Shown here piece after piece: positions 44,183 through 53,972 of a stretch of DNA of 64,000 nt. The position numbers were made by a program, and so were the translations under genes. The notes under the pieces were generated by a model that was not told the DNA's origin, did no database searches, and was given only the letters and a program-made list of their open reading frames with translations. Each line of letters opens with the position of its first letter. The first letter of the stretch is position 1. The DNA is taken from the NCBI GenBank assembly GCA_965218775.1, contig CBDCLS010000006.1, positions 372,001 to 436,000 on the forward strand, read 5' to 3'. The stretch is from CAUZIZ01 sp965218775 (GTDB taxonomy: Bacteria > Acidobacteriota > UBA6911 > RPQK01 > JAJDTT01).

Positions 44183-46858
44183 TTGATAGGCCAAACCATC
44201 TCCCATTACAAAATTACCTCCAAGCTCGGTGAAGGCGGGATGGGTGAGGTGTATCGCGCCACCGATACCAAGCTCAACCGAGATGTGGCGTTGAAGGTCC
44301 TGCCTGATGCTTTTGCAGCAGATCGAGAGCGCATGGCCCGCTTCTCCCGAGAAGCCCAGGTGCTGGCGTCTTTGAATCACCCCAACATCGCCTCCATCTA
44401 CGGTCTCGAAGATTCCGACGACAAGCACGCCCTGGTGTTGGAGCTGGTTGAAGGGGAAACCCTGGCAGAGCTTATCCAGAAGGGAGCCATTCCAATAGAA
44501 GACAGCCTGAAGATCGCTCTCCAGATGGCTGAAGCACTGGAAGCGGCCCATGAGAAGGGCATCATTCACCGAGACCTCAAACCGGCAAATGTGAAGATCA
44601 CACCGGAAGGCAAAGTGAAAGTCCTGGACTTCGGGCTGGCCAAGGCACTGGAAGAAGAGATCCCTGCTGCTGATCTGACTCATTCGCCGACACGAACGGA
44701 CCAGATGACCAATGTCGGCATGATCCTGGGAACGGCAGGCTACATGAGCCCGGAGCAGGCGCGGGGCCAGGAGGTAGATAAGAGAACGGATATCTGGGCT
44801 TTCGGGTGTGTCCTGTTTGAGATGCTGACCCGCAAGCAGGTGTTTGGTGGTGAGACCGTCACGGACATCCTGGGAGCGATCGTTCATAAGGAACCAGATT
44901 GGGAGGCTCTACCTGAGGGCACTCCCAGGGGCATTCTCAGACTGCTCCGGAGGTGTCTTGAGAAGAACCCGCATGATCGCCTCCACCACATAGCCGACGC
45001 CAGAATCGAGATCAGGCACGCTTCGAGCGAGCCTTCAGATCATCCCCCTGTGGGAGCGGCAAGAGCGACCCCAGTCTGGTGGCGACGGGCAATCCCGTCA
45101 GCTGCCATTGCTCTGCTGATTCTCCTGATGGGTGTGCTCCTGGGCTTTGTCCTCTGGAATCGCCACGACGACAGCCAGCCCTCACAATCTAAGGTCACCC
45201 GGTTCTCGATCACCCTCCCTGACGGTGAAGCAATTCCTAGTCGACCCTCGTTGGCGCTATCCCCCGATGGAACCCAGCTGGTCTACGCTGCCGTCCGAGA
45301 CAATACCCTGCGGCTGTATTTGCGAGCCCTAGATCAACTGGAGGCCAGGACGATTCCCGGCACTGAAGGTGGCTGGAGTCCGTTTTTTTCTCCCGACGGG
45401 AAGTGGGTGGGCTTTTTCACCGGTCTGCCGGGTAAGGGCGACTTGAAGAAATGGTCCCTGCTCGGTGGAGAGCCGGTGACGATTTGCGAGGTGGGGAACG
45501 GCCGGGGCGGAAGCTGGGGAGAGGATGGCACCATCATTTTTGGAAGGCGAGACGGCCTCTGGCGAGTTTCGTCAACTGGGAGCATTCCGGAGCCAGTGAT
45601 CCCAGAAGGATGGTTCTTCCTCCCTCAGATTCTTCCTGGAGGCCGGGAAGTGCTCTTCTCGGAGCTCAAGCTCCCTGGCGCAGAACCTGTTAGGAGCGTT
45701 GACGTACTCTCTTTCGACACTGGCCAACCAAGCGTTGTCGTGGATGACAGCTTTTCCGGCCGCTACTTGCCCACAGGGCACTTGATCTACAGCCAGGGCG
45801 GCGCCCTATTGGCGACACCTTTCGATCTGGACTCCCTGGAGGTTCGGGGACCTGGGGTGCCAGTGGTGGATGGTATGTGGCTTACAGAAGGCGGGCTGCC
45901 AAGGTTCGAAGTCTCTCCGAGCGGATCACTCGTGTATGTGGCCGGACCGGACGTGGACCGTGACGACGCGCTGGTCTGGGTGGATCGCCAGGGACGGGAG
46001 GAGCCGTTCCTCGAAACCCCGATGCAGCTGTTTAATCCGCGGGTGTCCCCGGATGGTAAGCGTCTGGCGGTCCTGGCCAAAAAGGGCGAAGAGCAATACC
46101 TGAGTATATGGACTTGTGAGATCGAGCGATGTGCGCTGTCCCCATTGACCTTTGTAGGTGCACTTGCGCCCGTCTGGAGCCCGAATAGTAGGAGGCTCTT
46201 TTTTCTGCCGCTTGAGAAGGATGGAAACCTATCGTGGATCTCTGCCGACGGCAGTGGTGAACCTGAGAGGGTCCTCGAAGGAGAGTATTTTCAGCTCCCC
46301 ACTTCTTTTTCTCCCAACGGGCAGGTGCTGGCGTTTGAGGATTGGGGGAAGCGGGGTGACAGGGACATCTTCACACTTCGGTTGGATGGCAACGCGAAGC
46401 CCGAACCCTTCCATGTCACCGAGTTCGACGAACGCCACCCGGTCTTTTCACCAGATGGGGACTGGATTGTCTTCACCTCCCACCGTTCTGGAAGAGATGA
46501 GATCTATGTGAAACGCTACCCGGCAGAAGGCGGCCTGCTTCTGATCTCAACGGATGGTGGCCACCGTCCGTTCTGGGCACCCCAGAGTGAAGAGATCTTC
46601 TATCGCAAGGGGGACCAGATGATGACGGTTTCGGTCGAGACAGAACCGAAGCTCCGAGCAGGAAGACCGCAACCTCTTTTCGAGGGAATGCCCTGGCTTC
46701 CTCCAGTGAACTTTGCACTGCGTAGGCGCGACTACGACCTCACGCCTGACGGACGGCGGTTTGTGATGGTGAAGAGAGAAGAAGTGGTTCCAACCCAAAT
46801 CAACGTCGTCCTCAACTGGGCTGAGGAACTCAAACAGAAAGTGCCCACCGATAACTGA
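44183..46858 (+). CDS. Ser/Thr protein kinase with transmembrane PD40/TolB propeller
   Basis: 891 aa from a TTG start (MIGQTISHYKI, the usual opening of this family; GGAGG lies six bases upstream). Hanks-type kinase at ~10-270: LGEGGMGEVYRA, VALKVLP, HRDLKPANVKI, VLDFGLA, GTAGYMSPEQA are all intact. A membrane helix follows at ~296-318 (AIALLILLMGVLLGFVLW), then an extracytoplasmic propeller (LALSPDGTQLVYA, FFSPDGKWVGFF, HPVFSPDGDWIVFTSHRSGR). The end is VPTQINVVLNWAEELKQKVP. Probably relays an envelope signal to cytoplasmic phosphorylation; substrates unknown. Confidence 0.93.
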   Translation: MIGQTISHYKITSKLGEGGMGEVYRATDTKLNRDVALKVLPDAFAADRERMARFSREAQVLASLNHPNIASIYGLEDSDDKHALVLELVEGETLAELIQKGAIPIEDSLKIALQMAEALEAAHEKGIIHRDLKPANVKITPEGKVKVLDFGLAKALEEEIPAADLTHSPTRTDQMTNVGMILGTAGYMSPEQARGQEVDKRTDIWAFGCVLFEMLTRKQVFGGETVTDILGAIVHKEPDWEALPEGTPRGILRLLRRCLEKNPHDRLHHIADARIEIRHASSEPSDHPPVGAARATPVWWRRAIPSAAIALLILLMGVLLGFVLWNRHDDSQPSQSKVTRFSITLPDGEAIPSRPSLALSPDGTQLVYAAVRDNTLRLYLRALDQLEARTIPGTEGGWSPFFSPDGKWVGFFTGLPGKGDLKKWSLLGGEPVTICEVGNGRGGSWGEDGTIIFGRRDGLWRVSSTGSIPEPVIPEGWFFLPQILPGGREVLFSELKLPGAEPVRSVDVLSFDTGQPSVVVDDSFSGRYLPTGHLIYSQGGALLATPFDLDSLEVRGPGVPVVDGMWLTEGGLPRFEVSPSGSLVYVAGPDVDRDDALVWVDRQGREEPFLETPMQLFNPRVSPDGKRLAVLAKKGEEQYLSIWTCEIERCALSPLTFVGALAPVWSPNSRRLFFLPLEKDGNLSWISADGSGEPERVLEGEYFQLPTSFSPNGQVLAFEDWGKRGDRDIFTLRLDGNAKPEPFHVTEFDERHPVFSPDGDWIVFTSHRSGRDEIYVKRYPAEGGLLLISTDGGHRPFWAPQSEEIFYRKGDQMMTVSVETEPKLRAGRPQPLFEGMPWLPPVNFALRRRDYDLTPDGRRFVMVKREEVVPTQINVVLNWAEELKQKVPTDN

Positions 46859-46875
46859 GACGAGCCAGCCTGCAT

Positions 46876-47155
46876 GTCGTTCAGATATCGTCCAGTTGAA
46901 ACCTATCGGATATCGTCAGAAATCACGCGATCAACGCGAATTTGAACGTCCGCTTCTAGGTGCGGACATTCAAGTTTCCCGCGGAAAGGTCGAATGAACT
47001 ACCGTACTGTCCGGCAGCAACTCGGCCTGTCCAGCTTTAGGATATGGTCAGAAATCACTCGATCAATGTGAATCTGAATGACCGCTTTTAGGCGGAACCG
47101 GTCTTTCAGGGGCGATCTACTCTGAGACCGTTCTTGCGGTCAGATCTGCTCTATC
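46876..47155. repeat. Island palindromic repeat, copy 7 (two units)
   Basis: Unit 1: CGTCCAGTTGAAACCTATCG, GATATCGTCAGAAATCACGC, hairpin GAACGTCCGC-TTCTAGGT-GCGGACATTC (46944-46971), then GTCGAATGAACTACCG. Unit 2 (from ~47020): ATATGGTCAGAAATCACTCG, GAATGACCGCTTTTAGGCGG AACCGGTCTTTC (47076-47107) and AGACCGTTCTTGCGGTCAGA TCTG. Unit 2 is the empty version of the site hit by MITE 1. Confidence 0.7.
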
Positions 47156-47379
47156 ACACCGCCAATGCCCCAGTTATAGGTGTAGCCGCTCCAGATCAGG
47201 TGCTCTGTGAAACGGGCAACCCTGGCCTCCTGGCCGACGGACCTGCCTTCGGTACTCTTCACAGTGACCATCCCCAGGCCGGCCAGAACCAGAAGTGTCG
47301 CGAAATGCGACCGCACGATGCTCTCAAACTTTTTCAATGTTTTGCCCCTTTTCGAGTTCTTCTGGCCTAAAAGACTCAA
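47140..47379 (-). CDS. Small hypothetical membrane protein (doubtful)
   Basis: 79 aa with a basic N-terminus, one possible membrane segment (FATLLVLAGLGMVTVKS) and an aromatic end (LIWSGYTYNWGIGG). It overlaps the repeat at its 3' end and has no family I recognise. Could be a chance ORF. Confidence 0.25.
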   Translation of the reverse strand: MSLLGQKNSKRGKTLKKFESIVRSHFATLLVLAGLGMVTVKSTEGRSVGQEARVARFTEHLIWSGYTYNWGIGGVIEQI

Positions 47380-47447
47380 TGGGTGAGATCAGCTTTTGCT
47401 ACTCCCCGCTTCGGTAGGAAGGACGGTATCAGTGTTGGATCTGGAAC

Positions 47448-49043
47448 TCAATCCACAAACTGAAACGCATACAGATCCGCATCCTGTAAGGTAAAGCGTA
47501 GACGCACAGGCTTACCCGCAAGCCTGCTGACATCCGTGGAACCGTTCCAGGAAACCGTTCGATCGATTTCATCCCCGAAGGTCTCATCCCCTTCTTGCAG
47601 CGAGTAGCCGGGGATTGGATGGCCCTTGGCGTCCTGTATTTCAAGCTTGAGTGTGCCCGCCGCCGAGGTGGCAAAATTCAGCTTTAACTTGCTTCCTTCA
47701 AACCTCAAAACTCGGGTCAGCAACTCGCCACCCTGCATCGGTGCCGAGGCCGAGACAAATCCATCCAGGCGCAGTGTGTAGCGGCTCATCTTGACACCTT
47801 TGCCGTGCCAATAACCCGACGCCGCATAGAAAGACAGTTCATTGGGGGCTCCTGCTCGGGCCGCTTTCGTTTCCAGCATGTTCCAGGCCACTTTCTGGTG
47901 AGCGTAATACCACGAATCATCACGTTGAATGCCAGGTCGAATAAACGCTTCATTCCAGCGCTTGAACTTCACACCATCACGACTTGCCATGATCAGGGTT
48001 TCGCTCAAAGCAGTCCCATAGCGTTGATCCGAGCTGGCTCTTAATTCTCGTTTCTCGAGGTCCGGAAGAGCTTTCATCGAAGGTGACCAAACTCCCCACC
48101 ACTTCGTCCTCACCGACGGACCTCGATCGATATAGCGTTCCGGTGTTCCCACCAGGATGTGGGGCGCTCGGTAGTAGGGGGCCACGTTGTTTTTATACAG
48201 ATGCTCCTCCGGTGAATCGACATAGGTCAAATCAGCTTCGTTGTCCCAGTGAAGGAAGTCTGCAGAAGTGGCGGTTCGAATGGCTCGGTATCCAGCCGGT
48301 TTCCAATTGTCCTTTTCGGTGACGCCGGCGGTGAAGATTCGCCAATAGGCACGGTACTTGCCGAGGCTGGGATCCCAGAAGGCAAGGTTGGCAGAATCAA
48401 AGGCACCGTTGGTGATAACGGGTTTTTCCTGCATCAAGGACCAGTGGATGCCATCCGGGGATTTATAGGCAAACAGTCCGCCCTCCTCTTTGATGCCGGC
48501 CAATGCCTTGTAGCGTTCCTCCCTCGGGCAGGCGGGGTTCTGGTCGATCACAGGCATGAAATTTTGAGTGCCGATTCCATCCACAATGATATTGTTTTGT
48601 TTCGATCCCTCGTATTCGACGATGCCGAGGTCCGGCTTAACCCAGTGAATTCCATCCTGGCTTTCGGCATAACAGACGACCCCTTTGGCGGAGGATTCGA
48701 CTTTGCCCGGGAGGGTGTTGAAGTTCCACCCGCGATAGTACATGCGGTAGGTGTCGCCATCCTGGAGTACGGTGTGTTCTCCGCAGGCGTTTCCTTCCCA
48801 GGGTGCGTCATGTTGGACCACGACCTCGCGAAAGACCGGATGATGTAGTCGAAGATGGGTTTTGCCTGAGAGCTGCTCGATCATGAAGTCGTCCACGAAC
48901 AACTCGCGACGCGACCCCATAGGAACCACCTCATCGGTGCTCTTCTGACCCGCCAAAGCTGGTACCACCGGTAGCATGGCTGCTGCTGCTGTTATCAAGA
49001 GAATATGATTCAAAAAGGTGCGACGATTGGTTGTCCCGTTCAC
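47448..49043 (-). CDS. Tat-exported GH-like propeller protein, copy A
   Basis: 531 aa from GTG 49041-49043, with AAAGGAG seven bases upstream. Tat-like signal TNRRTFLNHILLITAAAAML P, then SRRELFVDDFMIEQLSGKTH LRLHHPVFRE, NACGEHTVLQDGDTYRMYYR G, CYAESQDGIHWVKPDLGIVE and the C-terminal beta domain ending RFTLQDADLYAFQFVD. Near-identical to copy B at 49642-51234, differing at scattered residues (for example GNACGEHT versus GNASGSRT). Likely a glycan-active or glycan-binding propeller; no catalytic residues can be assigned. Confidence 0.8.
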   Translation of the reverse strand: MNGTTNRRTFLNHILLITAAAAMLPVVPALAGQKSTDEVVPMGSRRELFVDDFMIEQLSGKTHLRLHHPVFREVVVQHDAPWEGNACGEHTVLQDGDTYRMYYRGWNFNTLPGKVESSAKGVVCYAESQDGIHWVKPDLGIVEYEGSKQNNIIVDGIGTQNFMPVIDQNPACPREERYKALAGIKEEGGLFAYKSPDGIHWSLMQEKPVITNGAFDSANLAFWDPSLGKYRAYWRIFTAGVTEKDNWKPAGYRAIRTATSADFLHWDNEADLTYVDSPEEHLYKNNVAPYYRAPHILVGTPERYIDRGPSVRTKWWGVWSPSMKALPDLEKRELRASSDQRYGTALSETLIMASRDGVKFKRWNEAFIRPGIQRDDSWYYAHQKVAWNMLETKAARAGAPNELSFYAASGYWHGKGVKMSRYTLRLDGFVSASAPMQGGELLTRVLRFEGSKLKLNFATSAAGTLKLEIQDAKGHPIPGYSLQEGDETFGDEIDRTVSWNGSTDVSRLAGKPVRLRFTLQDADLYAFQFVD

Positions 49044-49110
49044 TTTCCATCTCCTTTGCGATGATGAGAATCTTCGGTCATGAGATCCTCTTTCTGACTG
49101 TAGATCCGAG

Positions 49111-49325
49111 TTATTCGTCGAACCAAAACGCATACAGATCGGCATCTTTCAGTTGGAAGTGCAGCCGGACCGGCTTTCCGGCCAGCCTGCCGACATCGCT
49201 GCCGGTTTTCCACGTGACAGCACGGTCCCGTGTCGCCGAAAACTTCATGGCAGTCCGCTATTGAGAATCCCGGTATCGGCGCTCCTTTGAGTGCCGACTT
49301 CGTTTCGACGACATGCCAAACGGCT
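49111..49325 (-). pseudogene. Remnant of another GH-like propeller gene (3' end only)
   Basis: On the minus strand KGAPIPGFSIADCHEVFGD and, one base out of frame, RDRAVTWKTGSDVGRLAGKP VRLHFQLKDADLYAFWF, then TAA at 49111-49113. It aligns with the last ~65 residues of the intact copies but is frameshifted and lacks its 5' part. 49326-49641 holds only an AT-rich stretch and a 26-codon ORF at 49518 (MIEDKSDKKLRILEALTDRD), which I do not call. Confidence 0.7.
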
Positions 49326-49641
49326 CCAGTGAATAATTAGATCATTGTGAATACATTTGCAATAAACAATAAAGCAGCGGGGGTTACTGCGGCCTTACTC
49401 CTCGCTTTATAGGGAATTGGAAGGAGAGGAGCTTCGCCCATTCCCCTCCGTGCCAACATCGGTGAGACACTTCTTTCCCACTAAATTAGAGTAGAGGCTG
49501 AGAAGCTGGATCACAGGATGATAGAAGACAAAAGCGACAAGAAACTGAGGATTTTGGAGGCGCTGACGGATAGGGATGGCGCCTGGAAAAATAAATGCCC
49601 TGATCCACGGAGGAGTTCACCGTTTTGGGGTATGGGGCTCG

Positions 49642-51234
49642 TCAATCTGTAAACTGAAACGCATACAGATCCGCATCCTGTAAGGTAAAGCGCAGACGCA
49701 CAGGCTTACCCGCAAGCCTGCTGACATCCGTGGAACCGTTCCAGGAAACCGTTCGATCGATTTCATCCCCGAAGGTCTCATCCGCTTCTTGCAGCGAGTA
49801 GCCGGGGATTGGATGGCTCTTCGCGTCCTGTATTTCAAGCTTGAGTGTGCCCGCCGCCGAGGTGGCAAAATTCAGCTTTAACTTGCTTCCTTCAAACCTC
49901 AAAACTCGGGTCAGCAACTCGCCACCCTGCATCGGTGCCGAGGCCGAGACAAATCCATCCAGGCGCAGTGTGTAGCGGCTTATCTTGACACCTTTGCCGT
50001 GCCAATAACCCGACGACGCATAGAAAGACAGTTCAGGGGGGGCTCCTGCTCGGGCCGCTTTCGTTTCCAGCATGTTCCAGGCCACTTTCTGGTGAGCGTA
50101 ATACCACGAATCATCACGTTGAATGCCAGGTCGAATAAAGGCTTCATTCCAGCGCTTGAACTTCACACCATCACGACTTGCCATGATCAGGGTTTCGCTC
50201 AAAGCAGTCCCATAGCGTTGATCCGAGCTGGCTCTTAATTCTCGTTTCTCGAGGTCCGGAAGAGCTTTCATCGAAGGTGACCAAACTCCCCACCACTTCG
50301 TCCTCACCGACGGACCTCGATCGATATAGCGTTCCGGTGTTCCCACCAGGATGTGGGGCGCTCGGTAGTAGGGTGCCACGTTGTTTGTATACAGATGCTC
50401 CTCCGGTGAATCGACATAGGTCAAATCAGCTTCGTTGTCCCAGTGAAGGAAATCTGCAGAAGTGGCGGTTCGAATGGCTCGGTATCCAGCCGGTTTCCAA
50501 TTGTCCTTTTCGGTGACGCCGGCAGTGAAGATTCGCCAGTAGGCACGGTACTTGCCGAGGCTGGGATCCCAGAAGGCAAGGTTGGCAGAATCAAAGGCAC
50601 CGTTGGTGATCACGGGTTTTTCTTGCATCAAGGACCAGTGGATGCCATCCGGGGACTGATAGGCAAACAGTCCGCCCTCCTCTTTGATGCCGGCCAATGC
50701 CTTGTAGCGTTCCTCCCTCGGGCAGGCGGGGTTCTGGTCGATCACAGGCATGATATTTCCAGCGCCGATTCCATCCACAATGATGTTGTTTTGTTTCGAT
50801 CCCTCGTATTCGACGATGCCGAGGTCCGGCTTGACCCAGTGAATTCCATCCTGGCTTTCGGCATAACAGGCGACCGGGTTGCTCTCTTCGACTTTGCCCG
50901 GGAGGGTTTTGAAGTTCCACCCGCGATAGTACATGCGGTAGGTGTCGCCATCCTGGAGTACGGTGCGGGATCCGCTGGCGTTTCCTTCCCAGGGTGCGTC
51001 ATATTCGATCACGACCTCGCGAAAGACCGGATGATGTAGTCGAAGATGGGTTTTGCCTGAGAGCTGCTCGATCATGAAGTCGTCCAGGAACAACTCGCGA
51101 CGCGACCCGATAGGAACCACCTCATCGGTGCTCTTCTGACCCGCCAAAGCTGGTACCACCGGTAGCATGGCTGCTGCTGCTGTTATCAAGAGAATATGAT
51201 TCAAAAAGGTGCGACGATTGGTTGTCCCGTTCAC
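49642..51234 (-). CDS. Tat-exported GH-like propeller protein, copy B
   Basis: 530 aa, GTG start with the same AAAGGAG spacing as copy A. Tat-like signal (NRRTFLNHILL), same blades and C-terminal domain. The homology with copy A covers the gene and about 35 bp of upstream DNA (through GATGATGAGAATCTTCGGTC), showing a recent duplication of the whole unit. Its downstream flank (CCCTGATCCACGGAGGAGTT, 49596-49615) is shared with the truncated copy at 53453. Confidence 0.82.
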   Translation of the reverse strand: MNGTTNRRTFLNHILLITAAAAMLPVVPALAGQKSTDEVVPIGSRRELFLDDFMIEQLSGKTHLRLHHPVFREVVIEYDAPWEGNASGSRTVLQDGDTYRMYYRGWNFKTLPGKVEESNPVACYAESQDGIHWVKPDLGIVEYEGSKQNNIIVDGIGAGNIMPVIDQNPACPREERYKALAGIKEEGGLFAYQSPDGIHWSLMQEKPVITNGAFDSANLAFWDPSLGKYRAYWRIFTAGVTEKDNWKPAGYRAIRTATSADFLHWDNEADLTYVDSPEEHLYTNNVAPYYRAPHILVGTPERYIDRGPSVRTKWWGVWSPSMKALPDLEKRELRASSDQRYGTALSETLIMASRDGVKFKRWNEAFIRPGIQRDDSWYYAHQKVAWNMLETKAARAGAPPELSFYASSGYWHGKGVKISRYTLRLDGFVSASAPMQGGELLTRVLRFEGSKLKLNFATSAAGTLKLEIQDAKSHPIPGYSLQEADETFGDEIDRTVSWNGSTDVSRLAGKPVRLRFTLQDADLYAFQFTD

Positions 51235-51326
51235 TTTCCATCTCCTTTGCGATGATGAGAATCTTCGGTCATGAGTTCAAGTTTCGCGCGCCATGACCAA
51301 CAGCGAGCTCAACAGCAGGTCTTCGC

Positions 51327-52247
51327 TCAACGGATTTCGCGATAATGCTCGTCGAAGACCTTACGGCACTCCAGCGACTCCGCTTCGCTCAGTCCGAGAT
51401 ACGGCGGCAACAGGCGATTTGAAAAACGCGGATCGCGCAGCCAAATGAAGGTCTTGTCGTAGCTGCTGTCGATCATCTCGCGCGTGCAATGGGCAAATAA
51501 TTTGGCGTCGACTTCGTGGAAGAACTGCGTGATGCGGAACAACTCGGCCAGATCCTTATTCTGTCCGGCTTCGAAGAACTTCCAGGTTGTCTTGGGAAAC
51601 AAGACATCGTAACTACACAGCAGCGAACACTCACCAAGCGTGCAGCCCATGGCGAAGTTGCCTTCGAGCAGGAAGTGTTGCAGTTCCGGCGCATTCAACA
51701 GCAGATCAGCCGTTCGGGCGTAGTCGGTCGAGCTGTTCTTTGTGGCGACAAGGTTGGGCACTTCTTCCGCGATGCGATGGTATTCCGCGCCGCGGACGAT
51801 GCGCTTCGCGCGCGGCAGGTTGTAGTGCAGAAATCGGCTGTCAGGGAACTCGCCACAGACGGTCTTGAAGAACAGCATCGTTTCGGTTTCGTCGAGCGCT
51901 CCCCAACTGGGCAGCGAGATCTGAAACATGCGGATGGCCAGAGCATGGGCCACGGCCAGCCGTTTCAGAATTTGTTCCATCGATAGCCCGATGACGCCGA
52001 TTTGCGGATCGATCCCGTCGCGCACTGTTTTTGCGGCGAACACCTCGACAACCTGCTTGAACCGATCCTCGCTGACGGCGTAGCCCTCGCCGGCGGTCCC
52101 CATCAGATACAGGCACGTGTAGCCATCGTCTAACGTCGCCTGGATATGCTGCTCAAACTTCGCGACGTCGAGTTGAAAGTCCTCGGTCCACGGCAGCATG
52201 CACGCGGCAAGGTTGCTTTGTGGGTAGCGGGTCTTGGTCGGTGCCAT
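51327..52247 (-). CDS. Dihydrodipicolinate synthase/N-acetylneuraminate lyase family aldolase
   Basis: 306 aa TIM-barrel class I aldolase. Family marks: LMGTAGEGYAVSEDRF (the GTxGE pyruvate-binding loop), the YNxP-type tyrosine in FLHYNLPR, and the Schiff-base lysine in LVATKNSS. The genomic setting (amidohydrolase-family gene 15 bp upstream, secreted glycan-type proteins around) suggests a catabolic lyase for a sugar acid or related 2-keto acid more than lysine biosynthesis. That is inference. Confidence 0.85.
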   Translation of the reverse strand: MAPTKTRYPQSNLAACMLPWTEDFQLDVAKFEQHIQATLDDGYTCLYLMGTAGEGYAVSEDRFKQVVEVFAAKTVRDGIDPQIGVIGLSMEQILKRLAVAHALAIRMFQISLPSWGALDETETMLFFKTVCGEFPDSRFLHYNLPRAKRIVRGAEYHRIAEEVPNLVATKNSSTDYARTADLLLNAPELQHFLLEGNFAMGCTLGECSLLCSYDVLFPKTTWKFFEAGQNKDLAELFRITQFFHEVDAKLFAHCTREMIDSSYDKTFIWLRDPRFSNRLLPPYLGLSEAESLECRKVFDEHYREIR

Positions 52248-52262
52248 GTCGAAAGTCCTGCA

Positions 52263-53129
52263 TCAGTGATTGTGTGAGTTGACGATTTCTTCGAAACTTT
52301 GTGGATCTTTGGGTTTTGATTTTCGAATTTCGAATTTGTTTCCTAACAAGGCGACAGCGTTCTCTCGAAGCATCTTTCGTTTCTCGTCATCGCCGATATC
52401 CGCCTGGTCGATGCGAGCACGCTGCATGGCAGTCGAGTAGAGCGGGGTGTCGGTGCCAAACAGCACACGGTCGGCTCCGACTTCGCTCACGGCCCACTCG
52501 ATCAGGCCTGGCGTCATGCTCATCGCACTCGACGTATCGGCGTATACGTTTCCGTGCCGTGACTGTTGGATTCCGCGCACTTGCAGCGTTCGGTCCGATC
52601 CCGAACTGCAACCAATGTGAGCGAGGATCACTTTCACGTTCGGATAATCGTTGGCAAAGGGGACAATGTCGGCCGGCCGGCTGTTCTCATGACCGCTGTG
52701 CGTGAGGACGACCGCGTCATGCCTGGCTGCAAACTCGAAGATCACACGGCCATGTTCTCCGATTGGGTAGAGGTGCTCTTCAGGATGGATCTTGATGCCG
52801 ACGCAGCGCGGCTGGGCCAGCATTTGCTCAGCCTGCTGAAACGTCGTCGGGTGCGTCGGGTCGACGATCACCCACTGCAGCCGCCCCTCGGTTTGCGGCA
52901 CCATGCGCGCCGCCTCGGCGTTGCCCACCGCTGCATCGGCTTCACCTCGCGGTAGCAGCCCCAGCAGCGGTGAAACGACGGTCCATTGAATGTTGTTGTT
53001 CTTCGCTCGCTGCGCAACGGTCTGCGCGTCGCCTGTGGCGAACTGATTCGTTAGTTCGGGGAATTCGCGACGGAAGTACACGCCATAATGGCCGTGAACA
53101 TCAATGGCTTGCATGTCGCGCGTTGTCAT
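52263..53129 (-). CDS. Amidohydrolase-family (amidohydrolase 2) metal-dependent hydrolase
   Basis: 288 aa from ATG 53127-53129; an ATG five codons on is also possible. TIM-barrel hydrolase with metal ligands in AIDVHGHYG, GIKIHPEEH, VLTHSGHEN, ILAHIGCSSG and LFGTDTPLYS, as in the Amidohydro_2 family, which includes decarboxylases and lactonases. It is immediately before the aldolase-family gene on the same strand and likely in one operon. In 53130-53452 I see no gene; the operon promoter must lie there. Confidence 0.85.
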   Translation of the reverse strand: MTTRDMQAIDVHGHYGVYFRREFPELTNQFATGDAQTVAQRAKNNNIQWTVVSPLLGLLPRGEADAAVGNAEAARMVPQTEGRLQWVIVDPTHPTTFQQAEQMLAQPRCVGIKIHPEEHLYPIGEHGRVIFEFAARHDAVVLTHSGHENSRPADIVPFANDYPNVKVILAHIGCSSGSDRTLQVRGIQQSRHGNVYADTSSAMSMTPGLIEWAVSEVGADRVLFGTDTPLYSTAMQRARIDQADIGDDEKRKMLRENAVALLGNKFEIRKSKPKDPQSFEEIVNSHNH

Positions 53130-53452
53130 TGTGAGCCTCAGCGCTGGTTTCAACAGCAGCGGCGATATGATACCTTGCCAGCGGCCAAACTCGAAAGTGG
53201 GTGCTTCTTCAGGTAAGTGTTGTTAATTGTCTTCAGCAACCTCGGAAAGCACGATCTCACCTGGATTCCTGGACTTTGCTGAGTCGTCAAACATGTGCGA
53301 AGCACGGAACATGCCTGACGGAGGCTATCCGAAGTAACTGTGCACCGGATCTCAAGCAGTCTTGCTCAGGAGTACTCCGCCCTCAACAACAGTTGCCTGA
53401 AGGAGCACCCCTGATCCACGGAGGAGTTCACCGTCTTGGGGTATGGGGCTCG

Positions 53453-53972
53453 TCAATCCGTAAACTGAAACGCATACAGATCCGCATCCTGTAAGGTAAA
53501 GCGTAGACGCACAGGCTTACCCGCAAGCCTGCTGACATCCGTGGAACCGTTCCAGGAAACCGTTCGATCGATTTCATCCCCAAAGGTCTCATCCCCTTCT
53601 TGCAGCGAGTAGCCGGGGATTGGATGGCCCTTGGCGTCCTGTATTTCAAGCTTGAGTGTGCCCGCCGCCGAGGTGGCAAAATTCAGCTTTAACTTGCTTC
53701 CTTCAAACCTCAAAATTCGGGTCAGCAACTCGCCACCCTGCATCGGTGCCGAGGCCGAGACAAATCCATCCAGGCGCAGTGTGTAGCGGCTTATCTTGAC
53801 ACCTTTGCCGTGCCAATAACCCGACGACGCATAGAAAGACAGTTCAGGGGGGGCTCCTGCTCGGGCCGCTTTCGTTTCCAGCATGTTCCAGGCCACTTTC
53901 TGGTGACCGTAATACCACGAATCATCACGTTGAATGCCAGGTCGAATAAACGCTTCATTCCAGCGCTTGAAG
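53453..53972 (-). pseudogene. Truncated GH-like propeller gene, copy C, cut by IS91 element
   Basis: The last ~172 codons of the copy A/B gene, from FKRWNEAFIRPGIQRDDSWY to the end, plus the downstream flank shared with copy B. At 53971-53973 the homology stops and IS91-type DNA begins; upstream residues in this frame (LTNTHCQKNQTPIL) are not homologous. The 5' part of the gene is not on the far side of the element, so the insertion also lost DNA. Confidence 0.85.
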
